Source of the DNA: Hahellaceae bacterium
Lineage (GTDB): Bacteria > Pseudomonadota > Gammaproteobacteria > Pseudomonadales > Oleiphilaceae
Reading direction: 5' to 3'
Length of the DNA stretch: 64,000 bases
NCBI GenBank assembly: GCA_024234575.1
Contig: JACKOB010000002.1
Span: 1,302,001-1,366,000, forward strand
This document shows, piece by piece, positions 26,850 through 41,036 of the stretch. The position numbers and the translations under genes were made by a program. Under the pieces are notes generated by a model. It made no database searches and had not been told where the DNA came from. It was given only the letters and a program-made list of their open reading frames with translations. The number at the start of each line of letters is the position of its first letter. Positions within the stretch are counted from its first letter, which is position 1.

Positions 26850-28397
26850 ATGGAACAGTCGATAGACCCCGTCATAGGGTTGGGGGCGTACAGTAATCTT
26901 GTATCCGCACTCTATCGACAGGCAGATGTCTCGGATGAAGCTATCCTTAAGAATTTTATTGGCGTGCTGCGCACTCAGCGAGCTAGTCAATCTGTCGCAA
27001 CGTCTACAGAAGCAACCGTAGAAGCTGTCAGCGACCCCTCTGCTCTTGTGCTGGAAGATGTGCTGTTGCTGGTAGCACAAGCGATATCCCGTATTGATCA
27101 GTTATTAGAAGCGCAGATTAACGAAATCCTTCACCACCCAGGCTTTCAGGCAATAGAAAGTGCCTGGCTGAGTCTTTACGATCTGGTCGAATATGCTGGC
27201 GGGCGTAAAGGGGTGAAATTACGTTTGCTCGATATCAGCTGGTCCGAAATTACCAAAGATGTGAATCGTGCGGTCGAGTTTGATCAAAGCCAGCTATTTC
27301 ATAAAATCTATAGCCAGGAATTTGATACCCCTGGAGGCGAACCCTATGGCGTGCTCATTGCCAATTTTGACGTCGCCCACAAACCTTACGGCACGCATCG
27401 GTTTAATGATATACCCACACTCGAGCGCCTGACAGAAATCGCCTCTGCGGCCTTTGCCCCTATTATACTCAACGGTGCACCAGAGCTGTTTGGTCTGGAT
27501 GGCTCATTTGACTACCTGGCTCAACCTATAGATTTGAGATCGATTTTTCAAAGCAAGGATTATCTAACCTGGAACAGATTAAGGTCGCATAGCGATGCCA
27601 GGTTTATGGGAATTACCGTACCACGAGTCTTGTTAAGACCACCATATGCCACGCGATATTCTGCAACAGGTGGTTTTCTCTTTCGAGAAAAAAGCGCCCT
27701 GTCATCAAAAAATCGCACTTTGTGGGGGGGCGCCAATTTCGCTTTCGCCAAAGTTTTGATCAGAGAGTTTAGTGAGGTTGGCTGGTTCTCTCATATCAGA
27801 GGTGTCCCCCGTGACCAAATGAGCGGTGGTTTAGTGTCGGACAGTGTCGTCGATTCGTTTCAGCTGGGTGTTATTGCCGACTACAAGCCTTCGGTGGATG
27901 TCCTGATCGCCGATGATCGAGAGCGAGAATTGAGTGACATGGGGTTTATTCCGCTGTGCCAGTGTTACGACTTACCTTTTCAGGCGTTTCATAGCACGCC
28001 TTCTATTTATAAGAATCGGGACTTCACTGACAAGCATGTTCGTGCTGATGAGCGAGTCGCCTCCTCTCTACAGCATGTTTTATGTGGTGCAAGGTTTGCG
28101 CATTACATCAAAGTGATGATCAGGGATAAGATTGGATCGTACACACGTGCCCAAGATTGCGGCTCGATGATTCAGCGTTGGCTGGATGCTTACACGGTTT
28201 CACAAGAAGATGCTGATTGGCAGATGCAAGCCCGGTTTCCTCTGCGAAAGGCGCTGGTCAGTGTGAGTGAAATCCCTGACAAACCGGGTGCATACTGGGC
28301 TGACATTCAGTTACAGCCGCACTATCAGGCTGACAGTTTAGTGTCAGAGCTGCATCTCACGACAGAGCTAAGTGGTGGTGGCAGGCAATTAACTTAA
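26850..28397 (+). CDS. Second TssC-family sheath protein (paralogue)
   Basis: 515 residues from the ATG at 26850 (AAGGA upstream; an earlier in-frame ATG extends only into AT-rich leader). It keeps EFDQSQLFHKIY, GGEPYGVLIANFDV, DMGFIPLCQCYDLPFQAF and ARFAHYIKVMIRDKIGSY, but is clearly diverged from the 497-residue TssC just upstream. Paired EvpB-family genes are known in Rhizobium imp (impC, impD) and Agrobacterium T6SS loci. It could be a minor sheath subunit or a specialised layer near the baseplate or the distal end; this is inference. Confidence 0.9.
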   Translation: MEQSIDPVIGLGAYSNLVSALYRQADVSDEAILKNFIGVLRTQRASQSVATSTEATVEAVSDPSALVLEDVLLLVAQAISRIDQLLEAQINEILHHPGFQAIESAWLSLYDLVEYAGGRKGVKLRLLDISWSEITKDVNRAVEFDQSQLFHKIYSQEFDTPGGEPYGVLIANFDVAHKPYGTHRFNDIPTLERLTEIASAAFAPIILNGAPELFGLDGSFDYLAQPIDLRSIFQSKDYLTWNRLRSHSDARFMGITVPRVLLRPPYATRYSATGGFLFREKSALSSKNRTLWGGANFAFAKVLIREFSEVGWFSHIRGVPRDQMSGGLVSDSVVDSFQLGVIADYKPSVDVLIADDRERELSDMGFIPLCQCYDLPFQAFHSTPSIYKNRDFTDKHVRADERVASSLQHVLCGARFAHYIKVMIRDKIGSYTRAQDCGSMIQRWLDAYTVSQEDADWQMQARFPLRKALVSVSEIPDKPGAYWADIQLQPHYQADSLVSELHLTTELSGGGRQLT

Positions 28398-28444
28398 ATG
28401 CACGTTATGAAGAGTTATGTGCTGTTGAATATGGCGTAAATACG

Positions 28445-28939
28445 ATGACAAAAAAGAACAAGAAGCCGGTGCAACTGCGGGCGTCTGTGCTGGACAGACT
28501 GATAGACCATGAGCCGGACCGAAAAACAGAGTCTGAGAAAAACCGACACCAGTTCTTTACCGAAATAAAAGAAAGCGTGCGACGCGATCTTGAAACGCTG
28601 CTCAATACCCGCTTTCGTTGTTTGTCACCGCCAGAAGAGTGCAAAGAGCTGGATGTCTCCCTGGTCAACTATGGATTACCAGATTTGAATGTTATCAATT
28701 TCACCAGCTCTCTTGGCAGAGATCAGTTTTGTCAGTTTGTTGAAGATAATATCCGTAAGTTCGAGCCGAGGTTTAAAGCCGTGCGAGTCATGTTGACTGA
28801 TGATGGCAAGCGTTTGGATTCTGCCATTCACTTTCGAATTGAAGCAACCATGTATGCCGACCCGGCACCAGAAGAATTAATTTTTGACTCGTTACTCGAG
28901 CCAGTCACCAATAATGTTCATGTTGTGAGTTCAATCTGA
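28445..28939 (+). CDS. tssE: TssE (gp25-like) baseplate protein
   Basis: 164 residues. The gp25/lysozyme-like family pattern is visible: SVLDRLIDHEPD near the start, ESVRRDLETLLNTRFR in the middle, and LVNYGLPDLNVINF. TssE is a wedge component from which sheath assembly starts. The start ATG has only a weak ribosome site. Its stop shares a base with the tssF start (TGATG), so tssE, tssF and tssG are coupled. Confidence 0.95.
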   Translation: MTKKNKKPVQLRASVLDRLIDHEPDRKTESEKNRHQFFTEIKESVRRDLETLLNTRFRCLSPPEECKELDVSLVNYGLPDLNVINFTSSLGRDQFCQFVEDNIRKFEPRFKAVRVMLTDDGKRLDSAIHFRIEATMYADPAPEELIFDSLLEPVTNNVHVVSSI

Positions 28940-30759
28940 TGTCAGATGAATTATTAGCGTTTTATGAGAAAGAACTCGCTTTCCTGCGTCAATCAGGTGC
29001 CGAGTTTGCCAGAGCGCACCCCAAAATCGCCAGTCGCTTGCGGATCAGTGATGATATCGTTGAAGACCCTCATGTCTCGCGCTTGCTGGAGGGAGTAGCC
29101 TACCTGAATGCACGGATTCAGAAGAAGCTCGCCGATGACTTCCCAGAGTTATCCGATGCCTTACTCGATAATCTTTATCCCCATTATACCAAGCCAATTC
29201 CTTCCATGGCCGTGGTTAGCTTCAAACCAAAAGAAGATCTGGATGCGACACTTAACGTGGCAAAGGGCGTCAACCTCGAAACCGATCCGGTAAAGGGCAA
29301 ACCCTGTACCTTTCAGACAACGTCAGAAATGACGCTTGTGCCAGCCAAGATAGTAGCCGCGAAATATCAAGGAAAGCCATTTGCAACCCCAGGTTCCAAG
29401 CATGCGAAAGAAGCCGATGCGGTGTTGCATGTGCGCCTTAAAACCTTCGTTCCGGAAGTGACTTTTGCCTCACTTGGACTGAATAGTCTGCGCTTTTACT
29501 TGTGTGGCCAGCCTCAGCACGCCTATCCGTTACATGAAGCATTGCTCAATCAATGTAAGCTTGTCGCCGTGTCATCGGGAAAAGATGACGCACTGGTTTT
29601 ACCTCCCCATAAAATGAAAGCCGTGGGCTTCGAAGAAAACGAAGGGGCGTTGCCTTATCCTCCAGACTCGTTTCCTGGGTATCGTTTGCTCACAGAGTTT
29701 ATGGTATTCCCAGAGAAATTTTTGTTTGTCGAAATTGCTGATATCCAGAATGCGTTGGCAGTCGATAGTGACACGCTCGACTTGTATTTTTACGTCGCCA
29801 ACCATAATCCTGAGCTCGAGCGCCATGTCAATGCCGACCATTTAGCGCTTAACTGTGTGCCAATTGTCAATTTGTTTAAGCATCGGGCCGAGCCAATCTT
29901 GCTCGAACACCAACAAACAAGTTACGAGGTCATTTGTGACTCCCGCTTTGCGTTGCATTACGAGGTCTATTCCGTTGAGTCGGTTAAAGGAGTAAAGGGC
30001 GATGGTACCAAGGTTGATTATCGTCCCTATTACGGTCTGAATCACAGCGATGTGCAACGTCACACCATGCTTTATTGGCATGCACAACGGCATGAAACAC
30101 TGACCGGCGAGCTAGGCAACGAAGTTGGCACCCGCATGGATTTAACCCTGCTCGATTTAAACCACGAACCGGGCCGGTACGATGATGAAACCCTCTCGGT
30201 AGAGGCCTTGTGCTTTAACGCCAATATGCCAGAGAAGTTGCCCTTTGGCGGTGGCTTGCCCCATTTTAAATGTGGTGCAATCGGCATCGCAATGGATGCC
30301 ATCGACACCTTGACTCGTATCACGGGGACCTGCCGGCCACCTATGCGTAATGGTGCCCGGTGGCGTCTGGTATCTCATCTCACACTCAACCATTTGTCTT
30401 TGGAAGGCCCCAATGCCACCCGTTACCTGCGTGAAATATTGACGCTTTACGACTTCCTTGACTCAACGGCCTCGCGCACGATGATTAACGCCATCCAGCA
30501 CATCGACACACGGGCCATGACAGCCCCGGTTACGTGGAAAGGAAAAACAACCTTGTGTCGAGGGACCGAAATCGAACTTACTTTTGATGAGTCGCTTTTG
30601 GTTGGCAACAGCGTGTTTCTTTTTGCCCAGGTTCTCGAGCGCTTTTTCTCCATGTACTGCTCGGTTAACTCGTTTACACGTTTGGTGGTGAGGTTAAAAG
30701 GACGACGGGAGATTTTTAAAAAATGGCCTCCGAGAGCCGGTGATCAGGTGCTAGTTTAA
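28939..30759 (+). CDS. tssF: TssF (ImpG) baseplate protein
   Basis: 606 residues, standard length. The N-terminus MSDELLAFYEKELAFLRQSG is highly typical, followed by FPELSDALLDNLYPHYTKP. TssF forms the (TssF)2-TssG wedge of the baseplate around the VgrG hub. It starts on the last base of the tssE stop codon and its own stop overlaps the tssG ATG (TAATG). Confidence 0.97.
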   Translation: MSDELLAFYEKELAFLRQSGAEFARAHPKIASRLRISDDIVEDPHVSRLLEGVAYLNARIQKKLADDFPELSDALLDNLYPHYTKPIPSMAVVSFKPKEDLDATLNVAKGVNLETDPVKGKPCTFQTTSEMTLVPAKIVAAKYQGKPFATPGSKHAKEADAVLHVRLKTFVPEVTFASLGLNSLRFYLCGQPQHAYPLHEALLNQCKLVAVSSGKDDALVLPPHKMKAVGFEENEGALPYPPDSFPGYRLLTEFMVFPEKFLFVEIADIQNALAVDSDTLDLYFYVANHNPELERHVNADHLALNCVPIVNLFKHRAEPILLEHQQTSYEVICDSRFALHYEVYSVESVKGVKGDGTKVDYRPYYGLNHSDVQRHTMLYWHAQRHETLTGELGNEVGTRMDLTLLDLNHEPGRYDDETLSVEALCFNANMPEKLPFGGGLPHFKCGAIGIAMDAIDTLTRITGTCRPPMRNGARWRLVSHLTLNHLSLEGPNATRYLREILTLYDFLDSTASRTMINAIQHIDTRAMTAPVTWKGKTTLCRGTEIELTFDESLLVGNSVFLFAQVLERFFSMYCSVNSFTRLVVRLKGRREIFKKWPPRAGDQVLV

Positions 30760-31946
30760 TGCATGCCACAACACAACAACCTTGGGAGTACGAGTTCTAT
30801 CAGCTGGTAAGGCTGCTTGAACTGGATAGTTTTCGCCAGCAACGAATGACTCAGAGTGACGACCTTGACTCGTTGGCAGATGCAACCAAGATCGCAGCCG
30901 CAATGAGGCTTTTTCCTGTGGGCGAGGGAGCATCGCCAAAACAGGAGCCCGTTAGATTCAAGATCAACCCGTCAATGACTTTTGCACCAGCTGTCGTGAA
31001 GAGTTTAGAAGTTGCCAAAAGAGAGGGAGGTGCAGCGACGGGGTCCGAAAAGCAGGTGGGACATACCCATAATGTTGAGGACCAATGGCAAATGGCAGTG
31101 AATGTCATGGGGCTAATCGGTGCAACAGGGGTTTTGCCGTTTCGGTATTCCGAGTTGGTGATTCAACGATTGCGTGCGAAAGACTACGCCATGAAAGCGT
31201 TTTTCGATGTGTTCAATCATCGTACATTGACGTTGCTTTATCGGGCGTGGAAAAAGTATCGGCCAGAGTATTCTTTCGAAACCGATAGCGTTGCCGCGGC
31301 TGAAAATGCAAGCCTTCACCAAAACAACTTTGTGCAGATGATGGCCGGCCTTTGTGGTTTGTCGCAAGAAAAAGCTGTTTTTAACCGCGCGGAAGGCGTC
31401 TGGCTCAATTACGCTGGCGTCAGCGCGCATAAACGCTGCAATGAGTACACGTTAAAAAATGTTATCAGGCACCATTTTGGCATTAACGTCAAAATTCATC
31501 AGTTTAAAGGGCGATGGCAGCGCCTGGATGCAGATGTGGTCACTCGTCTCGCAGGAAGAATGCAATTGGGGATGAATAACCAGCTTGGGCAAAACGCGTT
31601 ATTGGGAGAAAAATGCTGGGTAGCTCAAAATCTGTTTGAAGTAGAAGTGATTGATCTGACCGAAGCGCAGTTAGCAGAGCTTTCTCCAGGATCGAAAAAA
31701 CTAAAAGCGCTCTATGCGTTTGTAAAGCAAAGAGCCGGAATTGAAATGGATTTCGATTTGTCATTAAAGATAAAAGAGAGGGAGCTCCCCGTTGCCCGGC
31801 TAGGAATCTCCCGGGGCAGCATAAACACCAGAGAAGATGGCCGGCAATCCTTGTTGGGGTGGAATACCCGCTTGCATAGCGCCCACCCAACAGATCGCAA
31901 AATAAGAATCAGCATTTCAAAGTATGGAATGCAATATAACCTTTAA
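30759..31946 (+). CDS. tssG: TssG (ImpH) baseplate protein
   Basis: 395 residues, a little longer than many TssG proteins (about 330-360). Family blocks include WEYEFYQLVRLLE, NVMGLIGATGVLPFRYSE, and a C-terminal GRWQRLDADVVTRLAGRM with LGQNALLG. It is the wedge partner of TssF and TssE. It is translationally coupled to tssF and followed by tssH after 25 nt. Confidence 0.95.
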   Translation: MHATTQQPWEYEFYQLVRLLELDSFRQQRMTQSDDLDSLADATKIAAAMRLFPVGEGASPKQEPVRFKINPSMTFAPAVVKSLEVAKREGGAATGSEKQVGHTHNVEDQWQMAVNVMGLIGATGVLPFRYSELVIQRLRAKDYAMKAFFDVFNHRTLTLLYRAWKKYRPEYSFETDSVAAAENASLHQNNFVQMMAGLCGLSQEKAVFNRAEGVWLNYAGVSAHKRCNEYTLKNVIRHHFGINVKIHQFKGRWQRLDADVVTRLAGRMQLGMNNQLGQNALLGEKCWVAQNLFEVEVIDLTEAQLAELSPGSKKLKALYAFVKQRAGIEMDFDLSLKIKERELPVARLGISRGSINTREDGRQSLLGWNTRLHSAHPTDRKIRISISKYGMQYNL

Positions 31947-31971
31947 GGACTTTTCATAAGGCGGATCAGCT

Positions 31972-34671
31972 ATGTTTAATGTCAATCTCAAGGCCCTGGT
32001 GGGTCGAATGAATCCCAATCTCAAGCAGGCACTGGATAATGCCACCGGCCTGTGTCTTTCCAAAAGCCACTATAGCATCGAGCTTGAACATTGGTTGCAG
32101 AAAATTCTTGAGCAATCCGATACCGATCTGGAAAAGGTGCTGGAGCAGTTTGGCATCAATGGTGGTCAGGTAATGAAAGAGCTTGTGCGTGCACTGGATA
32201 AGCTAAAGTCCGGAAATACTCGCACCCCCGTATTGTCACAAACCATTCAGGATGCACTGAAGTACGCATGGATGATCGCCTCCGTCGATATGGGGCATGA
32301 TTCTATAGGCAGCGGTCATTTAATGTGTGCGATTCTATCTGATGATACCTTGCGCAGGCAGGTCGTTGAGTCCGCACCAACCTTGAAAGAGTTAACCAAT
32401 GAGCAGGCACGCTCGGCAATGTCTGCGGTTTTTGGTAAAACATCAGAATCCCGCAATACAACGCGCACTAACGCTGTCGCAGGTGGTGCACCTGGGGCTG
32501 CCGCACCGGCCGGGCAGCAGGGAAGTGCCTTATCCAAGTTTTGTATCAATCTGACCGAACGGGCTAAACGTCACGAAATAGATCCGGTGCTAGGTCGTGA
32601 TACTGAAATTCGTCAATGTATCGATATCCTCACGCGCCGCCGCCAAAACAACCCCATTCTGACGGGTGAAGCAGGGGTGGGTAAGACTGCCGTGGTCGAA
32701 GGATTAGCGTTACGTATAGCCAATGACGATGTACCGGAGCCAATTCGTGGTGTGGCGGTTATGTCGTTGGACTTAGGCTTGCTTCAGGCTGGCGCCAGCA
32801 TGAAAGGCGAGTTTGAAAACCGCCTTAAGTCAGTCATCGAAGAAGTGAAAGCATCACCGTCACCCATCATCATGTTTATTGATGAGGCTCACACCTTAAT
32901 TGGTGCCGGTGGTAAAGAAGGTCAGGGCGATGCGGCAAATTTGTTGAAGCCTGCGTTAGCGCGTGGCGAATTACGCACCATCGCGGCAACTACCTGGGCT
33001 GAGTATAAAAAGTACTTCGAACGAGATCCGGCGTTAACGCGACGATTTCAAGTGGTTAAAGTCGAAGAGCCTGCGGAGTCTGTGGCTATCGATATGATGC
33101 GTGGAGTGTCTAAAACTTTGCAAAAGCACCATCGGGTAAGAATTTCAGACGAGGCAATAATCCAGTCGGTGAAGTTATCTGCTCGTTATATCCCTGGAAG
33201 GCAATTGCCTGATAAATCCGTTAGTTTGCTCGACACCGCATGCGCCCGAGTCTCTCTCAGTCAAAGTGCGACACCAGCCCTAATTGAAGATGCACGTCGC
33301 CGTATTCAGCAGTTGGCGATTAATATCGAAATGCTGGAGCAGGAAAACGCCTCAACCGGTGATTGCGAAGATAAGCTGCAAGAGCTAAAGGCCGATAAAG
33401 TCGCGACCGAAGCCCAGCTTCAAGAGCAAGAAGCACAATGGGAGAAAGAGAAGGCATTGATTGTCGAAATCAAAACGCTACGAGATCAGGTTGAGGCCGA
33501 TTTTTTTGCGCGCAATGACGATGCCTCCGAATCTGCCGAGAAGGGGGGTGAGCAGCCAGAGCCATTAACCGATGAAGCTCGCTCTGAACTTAAAGCCCGC
33601 CTACGAACTCTGAGCGAAGAGTTAACAGAAATTCAAGGTAATAATCCGTTGATGCAACCTCATGTCGACGGGCAGGCTATCTCCGAGGTTGTCGCCAACT
33701 GGACAGGTATCCCGGTAGGTAAAATGGTCAGCGATGAAATCAATGCCATTCTGCACTTAAGAGAGCGATTAGAAGAGCGTGTTATCGGCCAATCTCATGC
33801 GTTGGAGGCGATTGCCCAATCCATTCGCACCGCGCGCGCAGGACTAACCGATCCACGTAAACCCATTGGTGTTTTCATGATGGTTGGCTCCAGTGGTGTG
33901 GGTAAAACAGAAACGGCTTTGGCGTTAGCGGAACTCTTGTTTGGTGGCGAGCAGAACATCACCGTCATCAATATGTCAGAGTTTAAAGAAGAGCATAAGG
34001 TTTCCATGTTACTTGGTTCACCTCCAGGCTATGTAGGTTATGGTGAAGGTGGTGTGCTAACTGAAGCGGCGCGGCGTAAACCCTATTCTGTGATCTTGCT
34101 GGATGAAATGGAAAAAGCGCATCCAGGTGTGCAGGACGTGTTCTACAACCTTTTTGACAAGGGCACGATAAAAGATGGAGAAGGCAGAGATATTGATTTC
34201 AAAAACACCGTTATCATCATGACCTCAAATGCCGGCGAAGAAGCGATCCGTGCCATCTGTGCACAAAGTGAAGAAAAACCAGATCCAGAGTTACTCCTCG
34301 AAAGCATGCGTCCTGAGTTGCTAAAACACTTTAAACCCGCATTTCTTGGTCGCGCATCAGTCATCACGTACTATCCACTTGATGACGAAAATCTGATGAA
34401 GATTTGTAAGATCAACATGAATCGCATTAAAAAGAGAGTGCAAGAGCACTACGGCGCAGAATTTGATTACGATGAAGATGTTTTACTGCACATAGTGGCA
34501 CGCAGCCAAGAGGTCGATACTGGAGCGCGAAATATCGAAACCATTCTAAATCGCACTCTCTTGCCAGAATTGGCGGCAGAGTGTTTGAGCAGAATGGCGA
34601 ATGGCGAGTCTGTCAACAAGGTTCACATCGGCGTCAATGAAGATGGTGCCTTTCTGTATCAAGTAGACTAA
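31972..34671 (+). CDS. tssH: TssH (ClpV) sheath-recycling AAA+ ATPase
   Basis: 899 residues. Clp N-domain, then two AAA+ modules with Walker A motifs GEAGVGKT and GSSGVGKT, Walker [11 protein letters not shown] and [11 protein letters not shown], and a coiled middle domain (about 450-570). The ClpV-type N-domain ([17 protein letters not shown]) identifies it as the T6SS unfoldase rather than ClpB. It disassembles contracted TssB/TssC for reuse. It is the last gene of the tssA-tssH block, and a stem-loop follows at 34681-34709. Confidence 0.97.
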   Translation: MFNVNLKALVGRMNPNLKQALDNATGLCLSKSHYSIELEHWLQKILEQSDTDLEKVLEQFGINGGQVMKELVRALDKLKSGNTRTPVLSQTIQDALKYAWMIASVDMGHDSIGSGHLMCAILSDDTLRRQVVESAPTLKELTNEQARSAMSAVFGKTSESRNTTRTNAVAGGAPGAAAPAGQQGSALSKFCINLTERAKRHEIDPVLGRDTEIRQCIDILTRRRQNNPILTGEAGVGKTAVVEGLALRIANDDVPEPIRGVAVMSLDLGLLQAGASMKGEFENRLKSVIEEVKASPSPIIMFIDEAHTLIGAGGKEGQGDAANLLKPALARGELRTIAATTWAEYKKYFERDPALTRRFQVVKVEEPAESVAIDMMRGVSKTLQKHHRVRISDEAIIQSVKLSARYIPGRQLPDKSVSLLDTACARVSLSQSATPALIEDARRRIQQLAINIEMLEQENASTGDCEDKLQELKADKVATEAQLQEQEAQWEKEKALIVEIKTLRDQVEADFFARNDDASESAEKGGEQPEPLTDEARSELKARLRTLSEELTEIQGNNPLMQPHVDGQAISEVVANWTGIPVGKMVSDEINAILHLRERLEERVIGQSHALEAIAQSIRTARAGLTDPRKPIGVFMMVGSSGVGKTETALALAELLFGGEQNITVINMSEFKEEHKVSMLLGSPPGYVGYGEGGVLTEAARRKPYSVILLDEMEKAHPGVQDVFYNLFDKGTIKDGEGRDIDFKNTVIIMTSNAGEEAIRAICAQSEEKPDPELLLESMRPELLKHFKPAFLGRASVITYYPLDDENLMKICKINMNRIKKRVQEHYGAEFDYDEDVLLHIVARSQEVDTGARNIETILNRTLLPELAAECLSRMANGESVNKVHIGVNEDGAFLYQVD

Positions 34672-34680
34672 TCCCAGAAT

Positions 34681-34709
34681 AGTGGGCGCCTGTAGTAGTG
34701 GTGCCCACT
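34681..34709 (+). terminator. Stem-loop after tssH
   Basis: Ten-base stem, AGTGGGCGCC with GGTGCCCACT (one G-U pair), and a 9-nt loop TGTAGTAGT. No T run follows, so it is at best a weak or Rho-assisted terminator. It might instead be a REP-like palindrome, since the loop contains GTAG and a RAYT gene lies 38 nt away. Confidence 0.5.
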
Positions 34710-34746
34710 CAATAAGGTCAAGAAAGTATCTATCAACAAGGCAGCT

Positions 34747-35436
34747 ATGGCGCGAAAGCCCAGATTTAATTTAAAGGGTTACCCTCAGTACATCATGCAG
34801 CGTGGCCATAACAAGTTACCTTGTTTCTATGACGCCGATGACTATGAGTACTTCCAGCATTGCTTGCAAAAGTCAGCAGAACAGTACCTATGTGATGTGC
34901 ATGCCTACGTTCTGCTCAAGAATGAATTTCATGTAATCCTCACTCCTTTGATAGAAGGCGCCATTTCACAAATGATGCAATCCTTGGGGAGGCGCTATGT
35001 GCAATATGTTAATCATCGGTACCATCGCAGTGGAACTTTATGGGAGGGGCGCTATAAGTCTTCTCTTATAGACTCCTCTGCATTTCTTATCACTTGTAGC
35101 CGGTATTTAGAGCTGTTACCTGTAGATTTAAAGGTAGTAGATGTGGCCACAGACTACCTTTGGTCATCCCACCGCAAACATGTCCTTGCAGAAGAAAACC
35201 CTATCGTGAAAGAGCATAAGGTTTATTTAGAGCTTGGAGAGAGCGACGAGGAGCGTTGCGAAGTTTATCGAGACTTTTTAGGGTTTGAGCTAGACCCGGG
35301 CTTAAAGAAACACATATCCGAAACTATCAATCTTGAAATGGTTCTCGGAGGTGATATGTTTAAGTACCGAATCCAGTCCATGATTGATCGGCCAGTCCGC
35401 TCGTCAAAAAGAGGTCGCCCACCCAAGTCCCAATAG
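34747..35436 (+). CDS. REP-associated tyrosine transposase-like protein, degenerate HUH motif
   Basis: 229 residues of the Y1-transposase/RAYT (IS200-like) family: MARKPRFNLKGYPQYIMQRG at the start, MQSLGRRYVQYVN (77-89), and SGTLWEGRYKSSLID. The usual NHVH of the metal-binding HUH motif reads N59-E60-F61-H62, so the first His is lost. Tyr84 and Tyr87 remain as nucleophile candidates. The protein is otherwise full length. It may be inactive or repurposed. No flanking inverted repeats mark it as an insertion sequence. The rrn promoters begin about 80 nt downstream. Confidence 0.85.
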   Translation: MARKPRFNLKGYPQYIMQRGHNKLPCFYDADDYEYFQHCLQKSAEQYLCDVHAYVLLKNEFHVILTPLIEGAISQMMQSLGRRYVQYVNHRYHRSGTLWEGRYKSSLIDSSAFLITCSRYLELLPVDLKVVDVATDYLWSSHRKHVLAEENPIVKEHKVYLELGESDEERCEVYRDFLGFELDPGLKKHISETINLEMVLGGDMFKYRIQSMIDRPVRSSKRGRPPKSQ

Positions 35437-35518
35437 GTAACTTAGAACAGCCAAAATGGCAACACATTAGGCGGAGAGGAGGGGTTGAAATTTTTCTATC
35501 AATTATCTAAAAATACAG

Positions 35519-35546
35519 TTGACCTGCGCTGAAGTATCCTTATAAT
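35519..35546 (+). promoter_or_regulatory. rrn promoter P1
   Basis: TTGACC (35519-35524), a 16-nt spacer, then TATAAT (35541-35546), followed by a GC-rich discriminator (GCGCGGC) typical of growth-rate- and ppGpp-controlled rRNA promoters. Confidence 0.88.
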
Positions 35547-35680
35547 GCGCGGCTCTTCAGAAGGGAGCGCAAGGGAACTTCGGGGAGTAAGAATTTAAGC
35601 AGTTGATTTTGAAGGTAAAAATTGATTGTGGTTGTTGGTTTGATCTTTAGCTGGCTGAGAAAGAAAGTTAAAGAAAAGAG

Positions 35681-35708
35681 TTGACAGCGAAGGTGGCGGC
35701 CTTATAAT
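35681..35708 (+). promoter_or_regulatory. rrn promoter P2
   Basis: Perfect TTGACA (35681-35686), a 16-nt spacer, then perfect TATAAT (35703-35708), again followed by a GC-rich stretch (ACGCGCC). It is the second of two tandem promoters driving the ribosomal operon. Confidence 0.92.
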
Positions 35709-35737
35709 ACGCGCCTCGGTTGAGCGAGAGCTTAACT

Positions 35738-35749
35738 GGTTCTTTAACA
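35738..35749 (+). promoter_or_regulatory. boxA antitermination site in the rrn leader
   Basis: GGTTCTTTAACA matches the rRNA boxA consensus and lies between P2 and the 16S gene. It recruits Nus factors for rRNA antitermination. A second copy is in the 16S-23S spacer. Confidence 0.75.
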
Positions 35750-35754
35750 AGAAG

Positions 35755-35780
35755 CCAAGCAATGACATGTGGGCACTGAC
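35755..35780 (+). other. 16S processing stem, 5' arm
   Basis: CCAAGCAATGACATGTGGGC and the following bases pair with 37426-37452 downstream of 16S. This nearly perfect long duplex is the expected RNase III site that releases the 16S precursor. Confidence 0.85.
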
Positions 35781-35877
35781 TGGAGATATTTCTACAAGAA
35801 ATAAATCAAGTCAGTGATATCACGAAAGTGGTTCATTTGAATTGAGAAGAAATAGAGTCTTCGGACTTAAAAAGATT

Positions 35878-37405
<1,528 letters not shown>

Positions 37406-37425
37406 AACGAAGTAGGAAGTTTTCG

Positions 37426-37452
37426 GTCAAGTGTCCACATGTCATTGCTTGG
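37426..37452 (+). other. 16S processing stem, 3' arm
   Basis: Pairs with 35755-35780 and completes the RNase III processing duplex around 16S. Confidence 0.8.
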
Positions 37453-37514
37453 AAGAAGTTGAAGGTCCAGGGTCTGCGGGCCCATGGCATTGCGCGAGTG
37501 ATGTGATGAGAATT

Positions 37515-37591
<77 letters not shown>

Positions 37592-37620
37592 GAATGAGCT
37601 ATGCAGTAAGACCGACATGA

Positions 37621-37696
37621 GGGGCCATAGCTCAGCTGGGAGAGCGCCTGCCTTGCACGCAGGAGGTCGGCGGTTCGATCCCGCCTGGCTCCACCA
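37621..37696 (+). tRNA. alaT: tRNA-Ala(TGC)
   Basis: 76-nt cloverleaf, anticodon TGC in CTTGCACG, TTCGATCCC T arm, encoded CCA. It sits in the usual Ile-Ala spacer arrangement. Confidence 0.98.
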
Positions 37697-37757
37697 AGAC
37701 TTGGCAAGAATCAAGGTTATTCGAGAGAGTGATTTTGCTTCTGATCAAGAGGATCGG

Positions 37758-37771
37758 AAAGTTCTTTAACA
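37758..37771 (+). promoter_or_regulatory. boxA in the 16S-23S spacer
   Basis: AAGTTCTTTAACAA, a second boxA-like site 5' of 23S that maintains antitermination through the large subunit gene. Confidence 0.7.
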
Positions 37772-37892
37772 ATTTGGCGAGTGAAACGAAACGAGATTCA
37801 TAATCAAGCGAATCTGGTGTGAAAAATCGTTACGGTGTGAGAAGCAGACTAAATCTCAAATGAGGTTGAAGCGAAAGCAGAGACTGTTTGGG

Positions 37893-40790
<2,898 letters not shown>

Positions 40791-40878
40791 GCCCAAATGG
40801 TTTTTAGCACCAGATAGATTATGAATGTAAGTGACACTCGCTGATTGTAAAGAATGGAAAGAAGATCAGACAGTTTTG

Positions 40879-40997
40879 TGCCTGATGACAATAGCGGACG
40901 TGAACCACCTGAACCCATCCCGAACTCAGTAGTGAAACCGTCCAGCGCCGATGGTAGTGTGGGGTCTCCCCATGTGAGAGTAGGTCATCGTCAGGCT
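40879..40997 (+). rRNA. rrf: 5S ribosomal RNA
   Basis: About 119 nt. It contains CCCGAACTCAGTAGTGAAAC and GCGCCGATGGTAGTGTGGGG. The terminal stem pairs GCCTGATGAC with GTCATCGTCAGGC. Confidence 0.96.
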
Positions 40998-41004
40998 TTT
41001 ATTG

Positions 41005-41036
41005 AAGGCCCTGCTAGTGATAGCAGGGCCTTTTTC
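41005..41036 (+). terminator. rrn operon terminator
   Basis: GGCCCTGCTA-GTGA-TAGCAGGGCC followed by TTTTTC. A strong Rho-independent terminator just after 5S. Confidence 0.93.

Noticed and set aside
34747..35436. Insertion sequence with terminal repeats around the transposase-like gene
   Set aside because: No inverted repeats or target duplication flank it; RAYT-type genes are single-copy domesticated genes.
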